Positions 27,461-35,965 of a DNA stretch of 64,000 nucleotides are shown one piece after another. The position numbers and the translations under genes are program-made. The stretch is from Collimonas sp. OK307 (lineage in GTDB: Bacteria; Pseudomonadota; Gammaproteobacteria; Burkholderiales; Burkholderiaceae_D), in the NCBI RefSeq assembly GCF_900113705.1, contig NZ_FOQI01000023.1:1-64000 (forward strand). The letters are read 5' to 3'. Below the pieces are notes generated by a model. The model was not told the DNA's origin. It saw only the letters and a list, made by a program, of their open reading frames with translations, and did no database searches. The stretch's first letter is position 1; every line of letters starts with the position of its first letter.

Positions 27461-28162
27461 ATGGTAAAAAGAAAATCCACCGAGCCCGCAGCATTCGCGC
27501 CGGAGGCAGCGGTGGCCCCACGCGCTGCGGCAAAGCGGCCCGGGCGGCCGGCGGGCAGCGTGCGCGGGCCCGAGCAACGCAACCGCCTGCTCGATACGGC
27601 GCTGGTATTGTTTGCGCGGCAAGGCATCGCCGATACGACGCTCGCCTCCATTGCGCGCGAAGCCAAGGTGACGCCGGCGATGGTGAATTACTACTTCACC
27701 AGTCGCGATCAGTTGATCGACGTGCTGGTCGAAGAGCGTTTTCTACCGGTAAAAGCGGCATTGGGCGGCGTGTTCCAGGCCCACCCGAGCGATCCCGTGG
27801 CTGCCATCACGGAACTGACGCGACGGTTTGTCGATATCACAACAACTTATCCGTGGTTTGCGCCGCTATGGCTGCGCGGAATAATCACGCATGACGGCCT
27901 GATCAAGCAACGGATGCACGAGCGCGTCGGCGATGAAGACCAGAAGGCCGCGCTTCAATGCATCAAACGATGGCAACGCGAAGGGTTGCTCAATTCCGAT
28001 CTGGAACCAGCGCTGATATTCATGTCGCTGATGGGGGTGACGATTCTGCCACTCGCAGCAATCATGACGCGGCAGATCGGCCCGGCAGGGCGTCCAGTTG
28101 ATGCCGGGGCAATTGCCCGGCATGCGATCTCTCTGCTGGTGCATGGGGTGGGGCCGCATTAA
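27461..28162 (+). CDS. TetR/AcrR family regulator
   Basis: 233 residues. A Pro/Ala/Arg-rich N-terminal arm (about 1-40, with KRPGRPAGS) precedes the TetR HTH (about 42-90: RLLDTALVLFARQGIADTTLASIAREAKVTPAMVNYYFTSRDQLID). The rest is the helical ligand-binding domain. It most likely represses the divergent MFS pump and is relieved by its substrates. The arm resembles AT-hook-like basic tails in related regulators. Confidence 0.9.
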   Translation: MVKRKSTEPAAFAPEAAVAPRAAAKRPGRPAGSVRGPEQRNRLLDTALVLFARQGIADTTLASIAREAKVTPAMVNYYFTSRDQLIDVLVEERFLPVKAALGGVFQAHPSDPVAAITELTRRFVDITTTYPWFAPLWLRGIITHDGLIKQRMHERVGDEDQKAALQCIKRWQREGLLNSDLEPALIFMSLMGVTILPLAAIMTRQIGPAGRPVDAGAIARHAISLLVHGVGPH

Positions 28163-28238
28163 GCGCAGCCGCCTAAGGCGATTCATATGGACATGCTATT
28201 CTTATGAGCAGCAATTTCATCATCATATGGAGCCGCCC

Positions 28239-28877
28239 ATGAGCCCGCTAGCCGCAATTACCGCCATCCTCGCCGCGTTATTGATCGGCGCGATGAGCCC
28301 GGGACCAAGCTTTGTCATGGTTGCCCGTAATTCCATCGGCCTGTCGCGTCGTGATGGACTGGCGACCGCTCTTGGCATGGGAGTTGGCGGCGTTTTTTTT
28401 AGTGGAATTGCATTGGTTGGACTGTATTCATTGCTGGCGTCTGTCACCTGGCTTTATGTGGGCCTGAAAGTTGCCGGCGGGGTGTACCTGGTTTATATCG
28501 CCTCTAAAATCTGGCGCGGCGCGTCAGCGCAACTCACAGTTGATAACGGCTCGTCCGCAGACCCGGCGAATGTACGGAAGTCCTTCGTGATGGGACTCAG
28601 TACACAGTTGAGCAATCCGAAGACAGCCATCTACTATGGCAGCATCTTTGCAGCCTTGCTGCCACAGCATCCTCCCCTGTGGTGTTACCTGGCGCTTCCA
28701 CCTATGGTTTTCGCGATTGAAGCAGGGTGGTATACGATTGTCGCACTGTGTTTTTCCAGCAGGCGTCCGCGCGAATATTATTTGAAAGTCAAAGTATGGG
28801 TTGATCGCGTAGCTGCCGGTGCAATCGCAGCTCTCGGACTTCGGCTGATATTCACGGCGCACAAGGTTGGACTTTAA
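28239..28877 (+). CDS. LysE/RhtB family amino-acid exporter
   Basis: 212 residues with six predicted membrane helices. The family signature GAMSPGPSFVMVARNSIGLSRRDGLATALG covers about residues 20-50. GLSTQLSNPKTAIYYGSIFA (about 120-140) is the second conserved block. It would export an amino acid such as threonine, homoserine or lysine over the inner membrane. The ATG at 28239 is chosen as GGAG stands six bases upstream; an ATG at 28227 is four codons earlier, and the long frame to 28098 overlaps the TetR gene and is not protein-like. Its stop overlaps the next start (TAATG). Confidence 0.9.
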   Translation: MSPLAAITAILAALLIGAMSPGPSFVMVARNSIGLSRRDGLATALGMGVGGVFFSGIALVGLYSLLASVTWLYVGLKVAGGVYLVYIASKIWRGASAQLTVDNGSSADPANVRKSFVMGLSTQLSNPKTAIYYGSIFAALLPQHPPLWCYLALPPMVFAIEAGWYTIVALCFSSRRPREYYLKVKVWVDRVAAGAIAALGLRLIFTAHKVGL

Positions 28878-29431
28878 TGGCGGAATTTAACGCTGGCGCA
28901 TCGACATCCGATCAAACGTTTTGTGGAGTGAGTGTGACATCAGAAATACAGGTACGAATCAGGAATTTTGATCCTATCGAGAGAGATTCTGTTGATGCGG
29001 TGGTCCGCGGAGCGTGGACAGAGTTGATCGATCTGATGCCGCAGGGAGACCAGCTTGCCGCCCGGCTCGGGTCGCTGACGGAACATGCCGATCAAAGCGA
29101 AATTATCGTAGCCGAGTTGAACAGCCAGATCGTCGGGGCAGTCGGTTATGTCGGCGCGCATCAACCTAAACCTGGTTTTTTTCAAGCCGATTGGCCAATG
29201 GTCCGCATGTTGTCTGTTGCGCCCGGATATCGTGGACTCGGGTTGGGTAAGCAATTGCTGGAAGAGTGCGTCGCAAGGGCAAAGCGCGATGATGCTCCGG
29301 TCCTCGCATTGCATACTACCTCTGTCATGAAGGCCGCCCAGCGTTTGTATGTCGAATGTGGGTTTGAGAAAATAAAAGAGCTGCCTCTTCTGTTTGGGGT
29401 GCCGTGCGCGCTGTACACGAAAACGCTGTAG
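28877..29431 (+). CDS. GNAT family N-acetyltransferase
   Basis: 184 residues. The acetyl-CoA motif LSVAPGYRGLGLGKQLLEECV (R/Q-x-x-G-x-G/A) is at about 113-133, followed by LHTTSVMKAAQRLYVECGFEKI, the usual C-terminal GNAT strand and helix. The start shares one base with the LysE stop (TAATG), so it is translated together with the exporter and may modify its substrate or a toxic amino-acid analogue. A downstream Val/Met start near codon 20 is also possible, because the first 25 residues look unstructured. Confidence 0.88.
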   Translation: MAEFNAGASTSDQTFCGVSVTSEIQVRIRNFDPIERDSVDAVVRGAWTELIDLMPQGDQLAARLGSLTEHADQSEIIVAELNSQIVGAVGYVGAHQPKPGFFQADWPMVRMLSVAPGYRGLGLGKQLLEECVARAKRDDAPVLALHTTSVMKAAQRLYVECGFEKIKELPLLFGVPCALYTKTL

Positions 29432-29470
29432 ATAAGAGTTCCGGCTGTGATCCTGCAACAGCGATGGAGA

Positions 29471-29494
29471 CTCCGGGAGCGGTCGCTCTCGGAG
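29471..29494. terminator. 11-bp inverted repeat between convergent genes
   Basis: CTCCGGGAGCG (29471-29481) and CGCTCTCGGAG (29484-29494) pair with one mismatch. It lies between the end of the GNAT gene and the end of the DUF1272 gene on the other strand. There is no clear T-run on either side. Confidence 0.45.
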
Positions 29495-29521
29495 CTTCAA
29501 TGCAGGGTAGCGCTTTGCACG

Positions 29522-29830
29522 CTATCGCTTCTCGGCTGGAATGGACTTGATTGCTGCCGCGAACAAGGCGTGGGCGTCCAGATCAACTGGCCGATACTTG
29601 ATCTTGGTGCTGGCTGGATTTTTTCCAAGGAAATTGTCGTTCTTTAAATTTTTTGCCGGTCTGACCGGCCTTGGAACAAAGCCGCCACCGCAGTTCGGAC
29701 AAACGTTTTCCAAAATATCATTGACGCAATTCGCGCAAAACGTGCATTCGTAGCTGCAAATTCGTGCTTCCAGGGATTCGGGCGGCAATCCCTTATTGCA
29801 GTGCTCGCAAGTAGGTCTGAGTTCCAGCAT
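29522..29830 (-). CDS. DUF1272 domain-containing zinc-ribbon-like protein
   Basis: 102 residues. MLELRPTCEHCNKGLPPESLEARICSYECTFCANCVN, then CPNCGG, is the DUF1272 pattern: four CxxC-type pairs that can bind two zinc ions. The remaining C-terminal part (about 60-102) is not conserved and is longer than the usual about 60-80 residues. The start at 29830 is chosen because AAAGGAC stands upstream and the family begins there. The function is unknown. It is convergent with the GNAT gene. Confidence 0.85.
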   Translation of the reverse strand: MLELRPTCEHCNKGLPPESLEARICSYECTFCANCVNDILENVCPNCGGGFVPRPVRPAKNLKNDNFLGKNPASTKIKYRPVDLDAHALFAAAIKSIPAEKR

Positions 29831-29906
29831 TTTGTCCTTTCGTGACGGCGTATAACGTTGCATAAATCGCGGCTCGGGCTAACACTATCGAGTAGGTGAT
29901 CCTGGC

Positions 29907-30287
29907 TCAGGCATACTGAGCCTCTCCGAAGCCGAACGACCAGTTTTCCTTCGCTACTTCCACCAGGCTTATAAAAACGTCTTCAGGTCTGACGCCGGGT
30001 TTGTCTGCAAGCCGCTCGGCGATAGCTTTATACAAGGCTCTCTTCTGATCTAAGGTACGCGTGTTGTTTGCGGTGATCTGGATAATCACAAGTCGATCTG
30101 AACGATGGATGCCCAGATAGTCGGCGCCAAAATCGAACTCGCCATCTCCGTGCTGATGTACCGTCATGAATCGGTCGTTCTCCGGAACGTTGAACGTCTC
30201 CCGCATGGCTTCATATATACCCGACATGATTGCCTCGCGGTATTCAACGGATGTTCCGTGTTTCAGGGAAATGCGGGTAAGCGGCAT
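29907..30287 (-). CDS. tautomerase family protein
   Basis: 126 residues. Pro1 after the initiator Met (MPLTRISLKHG) is the catalytic base of the 4-oxalocrotonate tautomerase superfamily. The beta-alpha-beta repeats (YREAIMSGIYEAMRETFNVP and LDQKRALYKAIAERL) make a fused double unit, as in Tautomerase_2-type proteins. GVRPEDVFISLVEVAKENWSFGFGEAQ is the family C-terminus. The natural substrate is unknown. A spacer of 76 bp separates it from the DUF1272 gene downstream. GAGC upstream gives a fair ribosome-binding site. Confidence 0.88.
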   Translation of the reverse strand: MPLTRISLKHGTSVEYREAIMSGIYEAMRETFNVPENDRFMTVHQHGDGEFDFGADYLGIHRSDRLVIIQITANNTRTLDQKRALYKAIAERLADKPGVRPEDVFISLVEVAKENWSFGFGEAQYA

Positions 30288-30547
30288 GTTTGCTCCTGGC
30301 TAGAAGGTTAAATCGAACGATTCTGATTGATTGCAGTTTTCACAGATGGCGGCATCCTATTTTATCTTTAAGATTCCGGTTGTTTATGCAAATATGTGCT
30401 GACGCTATAAACAGGGCAGCCTTGGCGTCATATCAGCATTACTGACATCCTAATTGTGCGCTAACTATTCTTGATTAGTCTGAGTCCGGCTCATATGTAA
30501 AAAATATCGTCCGTCACCGGACATTCATCTAACCAATTATCGAGTAC

Positions 30548-31606
30548 ATGAAAAACTTCAGCCTCAGCAGGTCGACTATCGTTACCATCGGCGCCCTCAT
30601 GTTAATGCAGGCTGCGCTGGTCCCGGCGGTTCTGGCCGCCACACCAGATAACTACAAGATAGTGGCGCGTTTTCCCGTCACAGGAACTGAAGGATGGGAT
30701 TACCTGGCTATCGACAGCAAACGGGATCACCTGTTTGTCAGCCGTTCTGATCATGTCCAGGTGCTCGATACCAAGTCAGGGGAAGTGGTTGCCAACATAG
30801 TCGATACCGCTGGCGTCCACGGCGTGGCGATCGCGCAGGACTTGAATCTTGGATTTACCAGTAATGGCAAGTCAGACACGATAACTGTTTTTGAACTCGA
30901 TAGCCTTCATACGATCGATACGGTGAAGACGACCGGCGCCGGACCCGATTCGATACTTTATTATCCTCAGTTAAAGCAGATTTACAGCTTCAACAGGCGC
31001 GGTGAAAGTGTCACGATAATCGATGCTGTTACGCGCAAGGTCATCGATACGCTACCCATTGCCGGTCATCCGGAGTTCGCGGTCAGCGACAGCCAAGGGC
31101 ATGTTTTTTTCAATGTGGAAGACAAGAACGAAATTGCCGTTATTGATGCGCAATCTTCAAAAATTGTGAAGCACTGGAAAATGGCTGCATGCGATGGACC
31201 GAGCGGGCTGGCGATCGATGACAAACATCACAGATTGTTTTCGGTATGCGGCAACAAGAAAATGACGGTTGTCGATTCCTTGTCGGGAAAGGTCGTTACC
31301 ACCGTGGCGATCGGGGAGGGGCCGGACGCTGCTGCTTTTGATCCTGATTCGGGACTCGTATTTGTTTCCAATGGCGGTGGCACGTTGACAATGGTGCATC
31401 AGGATACAGCGGATAAATATACGGTAAAGGCCAACCTTGCCACGCAAAAAGGAGCGAGGACATTGGTCCTCAACCCGGACAGTCATCTTGTCTACCTGGT
31501 GACCGGAAAATTCGGCCCGGCGCTGGCACCCACTTCGAAGGTTCCTCGTCCGCGTCCTCCGCTGTTGCCTGAAACCGTGAATGTATTGGTTGCCGCGCCA
31601 AATTAA
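30548..31606 (+). CDS. exported YncE-like beta-propeller protein
   Basis: 352 residues. The signal peptide (to about residue 31, LAATP) is followed by a seven-bladed propeller of 40-residue repeats, seen as DYLAIDSKRDHLFVSR, GVAIAQDLNLGFTSN, SGLAIDDKHHRLFSVCG and AAAFDPDSGLVFVSNG. YncE/NHL-type propellers bind DNA, metal or partner proteins in the periplasm. There is a two-Cys pair (in MAACDGP and FSVCGN) close in sequence. The C-terminus is a Pro-rich tail (SKVPRPRPPLLP). The start is an ATG with a weak ribosome-binding site. The function is unknown. Confidence 0.85.
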   Translation: MKNFSLSRSTIVTIGALMLMQAALVPAVLAATPDNYKIVARFPVTGTEGWDYLAIDSKRDHLFVSRSDHVQVLDTKSGEVVANIVDTAGVHGVAIAQDLNLGFTSNGKSDTITVFELDSLHTIDTVKTTGAGPDSILYYPQLKQIYSFNRRGESVTIIDAVTRKVIDTLPIAGHPEFAVSDSQGHVFFNVEDKNEIAVIDAQSSKIVKHWKMAACDGPSGLAIDDKHHRLFSVCGNKKMTVVDSLSGKVVTTVAIGEGPDAAAFDPDSGLVFVSNGGGTLTMVHQDTADKYTVKANLATQKGARTLVLNPDSHLVYLVTGKFGPALAPTSKVPRPRPPLLPETVNVLVAAPN

Positions 31607-31636
31607 GCGCCAGTTAAAAAGTAAATTCAGAAAAAA

Positions 31637-32440
31637 ATGATGATTAACCGTGGCATCGAGACCGATCTGATGTTCAATCGTGTCGTTGGCAGCGTGATTC
31701 AGCAGGGTGGCTACACGGTTGTGCGGACACCCAATTCTCCGGATTACTATTTCGGAAACCTGCTCGTGCTGAGCCGTGCTCCGCAGGACGGAGAGCGCGA
31801 ACAGCTCGAGTCTGATTTTGCCCAATTCGTCGGCACGCCGCCGCATATCAAACATCGTACGTTTTTGTGGCCGGTTGTCGGAGATGAAGAACCTGAATTG
31901 AATTCATTCATCGGTGCCGGATATGAATTTAATGAAAACATCGTTCTTATCGCCACTCCGGCAGATCTGGTTTGGCCGGCACAAGAAAACCGGACTGTCA
32001 CGATCCGTCGCTATAGAGATAGAGACGATTGGTCGAATTGGACAGAGATGCAAGTCGCCGACAACTCAGGTAAATTTCCTGAGCCGGAGTTCCTCAATTA
32101 TTTGGCTGGGAAACAAGCGGTGTACGAGCGAATGATTGCCGATAATCGTGGCGATTGGTGGGGCGCATTTATTGAGGACAAGCAGGTGGCCAATCTTGGA
32201 TTATTCTTCGACGGTGAAACCGCTCGTTTTCAATCGGTGCATACCGCGCCGTCTCATCGCAATCAAGGCGTCTGTCGTACGCTGGTGCATCATGTTGCCC
32301 TGGAGGGTTTCCAACGCGCCGTGCGATTGGTGATGGTTGCAGACGAAAATTATCATGCTGCACGCGTCTACGAGTCGCTGGGATTCCAGCGCAGCGAGCG
32401 CATGGCTAGTCTTTGCTGGTGGCCGAAAGAAAGTCGATAG
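31637..32440 (+). CDS. GNAT family N-acetyltransferase
   Basis: 267 residues. The C-terminal half is a GNAT domain (about 150-262): FIEDKQVANLGLFFDGETARFQSVHTAPSHRNQGVCRTLVHHV, with Arg/His-rich HRNQGVCRT as the acetyl-CoA loop, then YHAARVYESLGFQRSE. The N-terminal half is a second, less conserved GNAT-like fold, giving a two-domain form known in other bacterial GNATs. The substrate is unknown. It follows the propeller gene by 30 bp and could be in its operon. The stop is followed by C8 then A9 and a terminator belonging to the opposite strand. Confidence 0.82.
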   Translation: MMINRGIETDLMFNRVVGSVIQQGGYTVVRTPNSPDYYFGNLLVLSRAPQDGEREQLESDFAQFVGTPPHIKHRTFLWPVVGDEEPELNSFIGAGYEFNENIVLIATPADLVWPAQENRTVTIRRYRDRDDWSNWTEMQVADNSGKFPEPEFLNYLAGKQAVYERMIADNRGDWWGAFIEDKQVANLGLFFDGETARFQSVHTAPSHRNQGVCRTLVHHVALEGFQRAVRLVMVADENYHAARVYESLGFQRSERMASLCWWPKESR

Positions 32441-32448
32441 CCCCCCCC

Positions 32449-32477
32449 AAAAAAAAAGCAGCACCCGGAGGCGCTGC
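32449..32477 (-). terminator. rho-independent terminator of the purine permease gene
   Basis: On the minus strand GCAGCGCC and GGTGCTGC form an 8-bp stem with loop TCCG, followed by nine T residues (32449-32457 as A-run on plus). It lies 60 bp after the permease stop; the homopolymer C8A9 next to it would be slippage-prone. Confidence 0.85.
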
Positions 32478-32536
32478 CATAAATCGACAATTCAAGGAGA
32501 CCCGAAAAGTCGAAGTTACTTTGAAAATGTATAACC

Positions 32537-33925
32537 TTAGATCGCCCAGCCGCCAGCATAGAAGGCTGCCAGTGCGATAGCAATGGCGACGGTACCAACG
32601 TTCAGTTTGCGGAACTCGCCAGACACGATACGGCCGATCACCAGTGTGCAGAAACCCAGCATGATGCCCGTTACGATATTGCATGTCAGCACAATGAACA
32701 CCGCGCACAGCAGACCGGACAAGGCATCGACCGTGTCATCCATATGCATGCGGCTCACACTGCCCAGCATCAGCAAACCGACATACATCAGTGCAGGAGC
32801 TGTCGCATAGGAAGGCACCAGGCCAGCCAGCGGCGAAAAGAAAATGACCGCGAGAAACAGCAGGCCGACTACGACTGCCGTCAGGCCGGTGCGGGCGCCA
32901 GCGGCTGTACCTACCGTCGATTCAATATAAGCAGCAGCAGGTGCGCCACCGACCAGAGAAGCAAAAATCGAACTGAGCGAATCGGCTGTCAACGCTTTAC
33001 CGCCATTGTTGATATAGCCCTTTTCATTGACCTGGCCGGCTTGGCCGGCGACAGCGCGAATCGTGCCGGTAGCATCGAACACCGCCGTCATCACCAGCGC
33101 CAGCACACTTGGCAACACTGTCATGCTCAGCGCGCCCTTGATATCCATCGAACCGATCAATGAAGCGTGGCCTGGGGAGCTCAGCGCCGGCATAGCAAAC
33201 ACGCCGGTAAATTTGACTGCAGGATCGAAGATCAGGCCGATGACGGACAAGGTGACAACTACCAGCAGGATGCCGCCAGGTACGCGGCGCCGTTCAAGGC
33301 CGAAGATGGCTGCCAGGCCGAGGATGCTCATCACCACAGGGAACGCGGTAATGTGGCCGAGTGCTACCGGCAAGCCGGGACCGGCATTTTTTACCACCAT
33401 GCCGACTTCGCTGGAGGCGATCAGCAGCAAGAACAAACCGATGCCGACGCCGGTGCCATGCGCAACGCCGGACGGCAGGTTTTGCAGGATCCAGGAACGG
33501 ATGCCGGTCACGGAAATGGCGGTGAACACCAGGCCCATCAGGAATACCGCGCCAAGGGCTACGGAGGGCGACAACCCTTTGCCGAGCACCAGGCCGAAGG
33601 CGGTGAACGCGGTCAGCGAAATCGCGCACCCGACGGCGATCGGCAAACGTGCCCACAGGCCCATCAGCAACGAGCCGAAAGCGGTCGTCAGGCAAACCGC
33701 AACGAACACGCCGCTGACATCGAAGCCGGCGCGGCCCAACATGCCGGGCACGACGAAAACGGAATAGACCATCGCCAGGAAAGTGGTGATGCCAGCCACC
33801 ACTTCACGACGCGTGGTACTGCCGCGGGCGGTGATCTGAAAGTATTGATCGAGTTTGCCTTCGCCGACGGCGATAGGATCTCCCAGGCCCACGACAGGCT
33901 GGGGCTGGAGTTGTTGTTCCATCAT
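32537..33925 (-). CDS. NCS2-type purine permease (AzgA/adenine-guanine-hypoxanthine)
   Basis: About 462 residues, 12-14 membrane helices. The signature [24 protein letters not shown] opens the first helices, with [23 protein letters not shown] and [28 protein letters not shown]-like motifs further on (the segment from about residue 330 reads [16 protein letters not shown]). This is the AzgA-like branch, which imports adenine, guanine or hypoxanthine with protons. The start at 33925 (ATG ATG) has AAGGAG about ten bases upstream; an extension to 33976 is not needed. The gene stands alone with a terminator. The exact purine is not known. Confidence 0.92.
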   Translation of the reverse strand: MMEQQLQPQPVVGLGDPIAVGEGKLDQYFQITARGSTTRREVVAGITTFLAMVYSVFVVPGMLGRAGFDVSGVFVAVCLTTAFGSLLMGLWARLPIAVGCAISLTAFTAFGLVLGKGLSPSVALGAVFLMGLVFTAISVTGIRSWILQNLPSGVAHGTGVGIGLFLLLIASSEVGMVVKNAGPGLPVALGHITAFPVVMSILGLAAIFGLERRRVPGGILLVVVTLSVIGLIFDPAVKFTGVFAMPALSSPGHASLIGSMDIKGALSMTVLPSVLALVMTAVFDATGTIRAVAGQAGQVNEKGYINNGGKALTADSLSSIFASLVGGAPAAAYIESTVGTAAGARTGLTAVVVGLLFLAVIFFSPLAGLVPSYATAPALMYVGLLMLGSVSRMHMDDTVDALSGLLCAVFIVLTCNIVTGIMLGFCTLVIGRIVSGEFRKLNVGTVAIAIALAAFYAGGWAI

Positions 33926-34352
33926 GATCGAGCTGCTCCTTATATGTCCTTGAAGCGGCCGTGACTCGACCGTCATCAGGGTGTCTCGTGTTATGTTTTG
34001 ACTAGCCAGCCCGAACCCAGGTAGCTGGACTGCTCGTCATTTGAAGGGGTGATGAGTTCGGTGAATACAGCTTAGGGTATTGATGTAGCCAACCCATCAT
34101 GAAGGCTTAATAGCCGCCATTTGCATTTCCATATGCGGAGAACGGACGGCAGAGCCGCGAAGCCGCTTGCGTCTGCCTCGGGAAGTCTCGGTTCCAATCA
34201 GCACGGAATATATCAGCTTGACCGCATCCGGACGGCTCGGGCTGGTTCGTCACGCTGATTTAATGTATATAATTATATTATATTGCCACACGGAAACAAT
34301 TATGTCATTGTCGTTTTGCACACATATGTGTGTAACTTAACGTGGAGATGAC
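33926..34352. other. divergent leader region of the purine permease and DUF3050 genes
   Basis: 427 bp between two divergent starts. On the permease side, CCAGCTACC..GGCTGGCTAG (about 34003-34030) can fold, but no known purine or guanidine riboswitch pattern was recognised. On the other side about 34255-34290 is very AT-rich (AATTATATTATATT), likely promoter DNA for the DUF3050 gene. Confidence 0.4.
34319..34332. promoter_or_regulatory. 14-bp perfect palindrome before the DUF3050 gene
   Basis: CACACATATGTGTG, 20 bp upstream of the ATG and after an AT-rich promoter-like stretch. It is a plausible dimeric-regulator site, but the regulator is not known. Confidence 0.45.
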
Positions 34353-35126
34353 ATGACAACAACCGTCGAATCACTGCAACTTATCCTTAAAGACAAGCAC
34401 GAGTTATTGACCAGCCATGCGGTGTTTTCCGCTATACGAACCGAGGCAGATCTGCGCCTGTTCATGGAGTGGCATGTTTTTGCAGTGTGGGATTTCATGT
34501 CGCTGGTCAAGCGCTTGCAAGCGGATCTGACGACGACTTCGGTCCCGTGGTATCCGCCCGCCAATCCGCATGCAGCGCGGTTGATCAACGAGATAGTGCT
34601 GGGAGAAGAGTCGGATCTGACGCCCAAGGGCGCCATGACGCATTTTGATCTTTACCTGTCGGCGATGCAGGAGATAGGCGCCTCGACCCGCCAGATCAGT
34701 CAGTTTTTAACCATGATCAAGAAAGGCGACACGCTTGCCTCCGCCTTGAATCGGGCGGAAGCGTTACCGGCGATCCAGCGCTTCGTAACTTCCACCATCA
34801 CCATGTGCAAGGACGGCCAGACCCATCAGGTGGTGGGAAGTTTTTTCTATGGGCGGGAAAATGTCATCCCCGATATGTTCCATGCCTTGCTCAAGACCTG
34901 GCGCATAGATCCGGCGACAGTGCCCGAACTTACCTTCTATCTGGAACGGCATATCGAGGTCGACTCAGGCGATCACGGTCCCGCCGCGCAGCGCATGATC
35001 GATGAGATTACCGGCAACGATCCAGCCCAGATCCGCGAAGTGCTGGAGGCGGGTATCCGAGCCATCGACGAGCGGCATCAGCTGTGGGACAGCCTCCTGA
35101 TAGCTTTGCAGCAGTGTTCTTCCTGA
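34353..35126 (+). CDS. DUF3050 domain-containing protein (heme-oxygenase-like fold)
   Basis: 257 residues covering the whole DUF3050 family. Conserved blocks are LFMEWHVFAVWDFMSLVKRLQ (about 37-56), VPWYPP, LINEIVLGEESD (about 77-88), HFDLYLSAMQ, FFYGRENVIPDMF (about 164-176) and YLERHIEVDSGDHGPAA (about 191-207). The Glu/His/Asp pattern across helices (Glu39, His41; Glu80, Glu86; His97; Glu and His in YLERH and DHGP) is what metal-binding heme-oxygenase-like diiron proteins have. That chemistry is inference. The biological role is unknown. GGAG precedes the ATG. A hemerythrin-domain gene follows 191 bp later on the same strand. Confidence 0.85.
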   Translation: MTTTVESLQLILKDKHELLTSHAVFSAIRTEADLRLFMEWHVFAVWDFMSLVKRLQADLTTTSVPWYPPANPHAARLINEIVLGEESDLTPKGAMTHFDLYLSAMQEIGASTRQISQFLTMIKKGDTLASALNRAEALPAIQRFVTSTITMCKDGQTHQVVGSFFYGRENVIPDMFHALLKTWRIDPATVPELTFYLERHIEVDSGDHGPAAQRMIDEITGNDPAQIREVLEAGIRAIDERHQLWDSLLIALQQCSS

Positions 35127-35317
35127 TGACTGGCTAGTAGCCGACCGTCCAGGCCAGATGCGATTGTCTGGTTTGGACAGTCAAGCTGTGAAAAGTATTA
35201 AAAAAATTACATTCGAGAAATTTATTTCCTCATGGAATTTAATGTACTATTGTTATGGGAAGGCAATTATAAAAATCAGCAAGTGCACCTTTTACGTGGG
35301 AACTGGGGAGAATAAAA

Positions 35318-35911
35318 ATGTGGCTGAAATCAATTTTCAACAAACCCGCAACCAGTAAGCAAGACGAGGAGGCGCGCGAAGTTGTCAGGAATTCAGTCAG
35401 CCCCCAGCCGCCGGCCAGAAGAGCAGTGCCGTTAATGGAGCGCGCGGAACTGCTGCAACCGGCGAAAAGCGCCAACAATCAGATTCAATACGATGAAAAG
35501 CTGATTCCCCAGCTTAAGAGCGATCATGCGGCCCTGCTGTTGATGTATTCCTCGGTGGCGAACAAGATGAGCGCCGGCGCCTGGGATGCTGTGCCAACGT
35601 CATTGCGCGAAATGCGCATGGCGATGTACGGCCATCTGCTGACCGAGGGCGTCAAGTTGTATTCGTATATGCGGCGCAGCCTGGCGGAGGAGCAGAATCT
35701 GCTCGAAGTCTATCGCTCATATAAAAAAGAAATGGATGGCATAGGCCGCGTCGCCTTTGATTTTTTCGACAAATATCAAGGCAAGGATTGGCTGGCGTCG
35801 CCGGATGCGCGCTCGTCGTTCAAGGCTGAATTCGCTAACCTCGGCACTGTGCTGGTCGACCGCATCACACGCGAGGAAAATATTCTCTATCCTTTGTACA
35901 TGCCGTCGTAG
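35318..35911 (+). CDS. hemerythrin-domain protein
   Basis: 197 residues. An N-terminal basic, Pro-rich arm (about 1-50) leads to a helical HHE-type bundle: LKSDHAALLLMY (His70), MYGHLLTEGVKLY (His106, Glu110) and REENILYPLY (Glu at about 187). These match the iron ligands of the hemerythrin-like cation-binding fold, although the pattern is reduced (the last His of HHE is Glu). Members bind O2, NO or take part in stress sensing or repair. GGGGAGA precedes the ATG. It lies after DUF3050, another likely metal-binding helical protein, and is convergent with the M29-like gene. Confidence 0.8.
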   Translation: MWLKSIFNKPATSKQDEEAREVVRNSVSPQPPARRAVPLMERAELLQPAKSANNQIQYDEKLIPQLKSDHAALLLMYSSVANKMSAGAWDAVPTSLREMRMAMYGHLLTEGVKLYSYMRRSLAEEQNLLEVYRSYKKEMDGIGRVAFDFFDKYQGKDWLASPDARSSFKAEFANLGTVLVDRITREENILYPLYMPS

Positions 35912-35965
35912 GTGGTGCCAACCGGGTACTAACCGGTTTGCCAGACGGCCACGCCTGGCCTTGGT

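Noticed and set aside
33167-33964. Plus-strand frame (265 codons) opposite the purine permease gene
   Set aside because: Product is Gln/Asp/His/Ala-rich as expected from an antisense reading of a membrane protein; permease motifs are clear.
33976-34260. Possible purine riboswitch ahead of the permease
   Set aside because: Some base pairing can be drawn, but no known conserved core was found.
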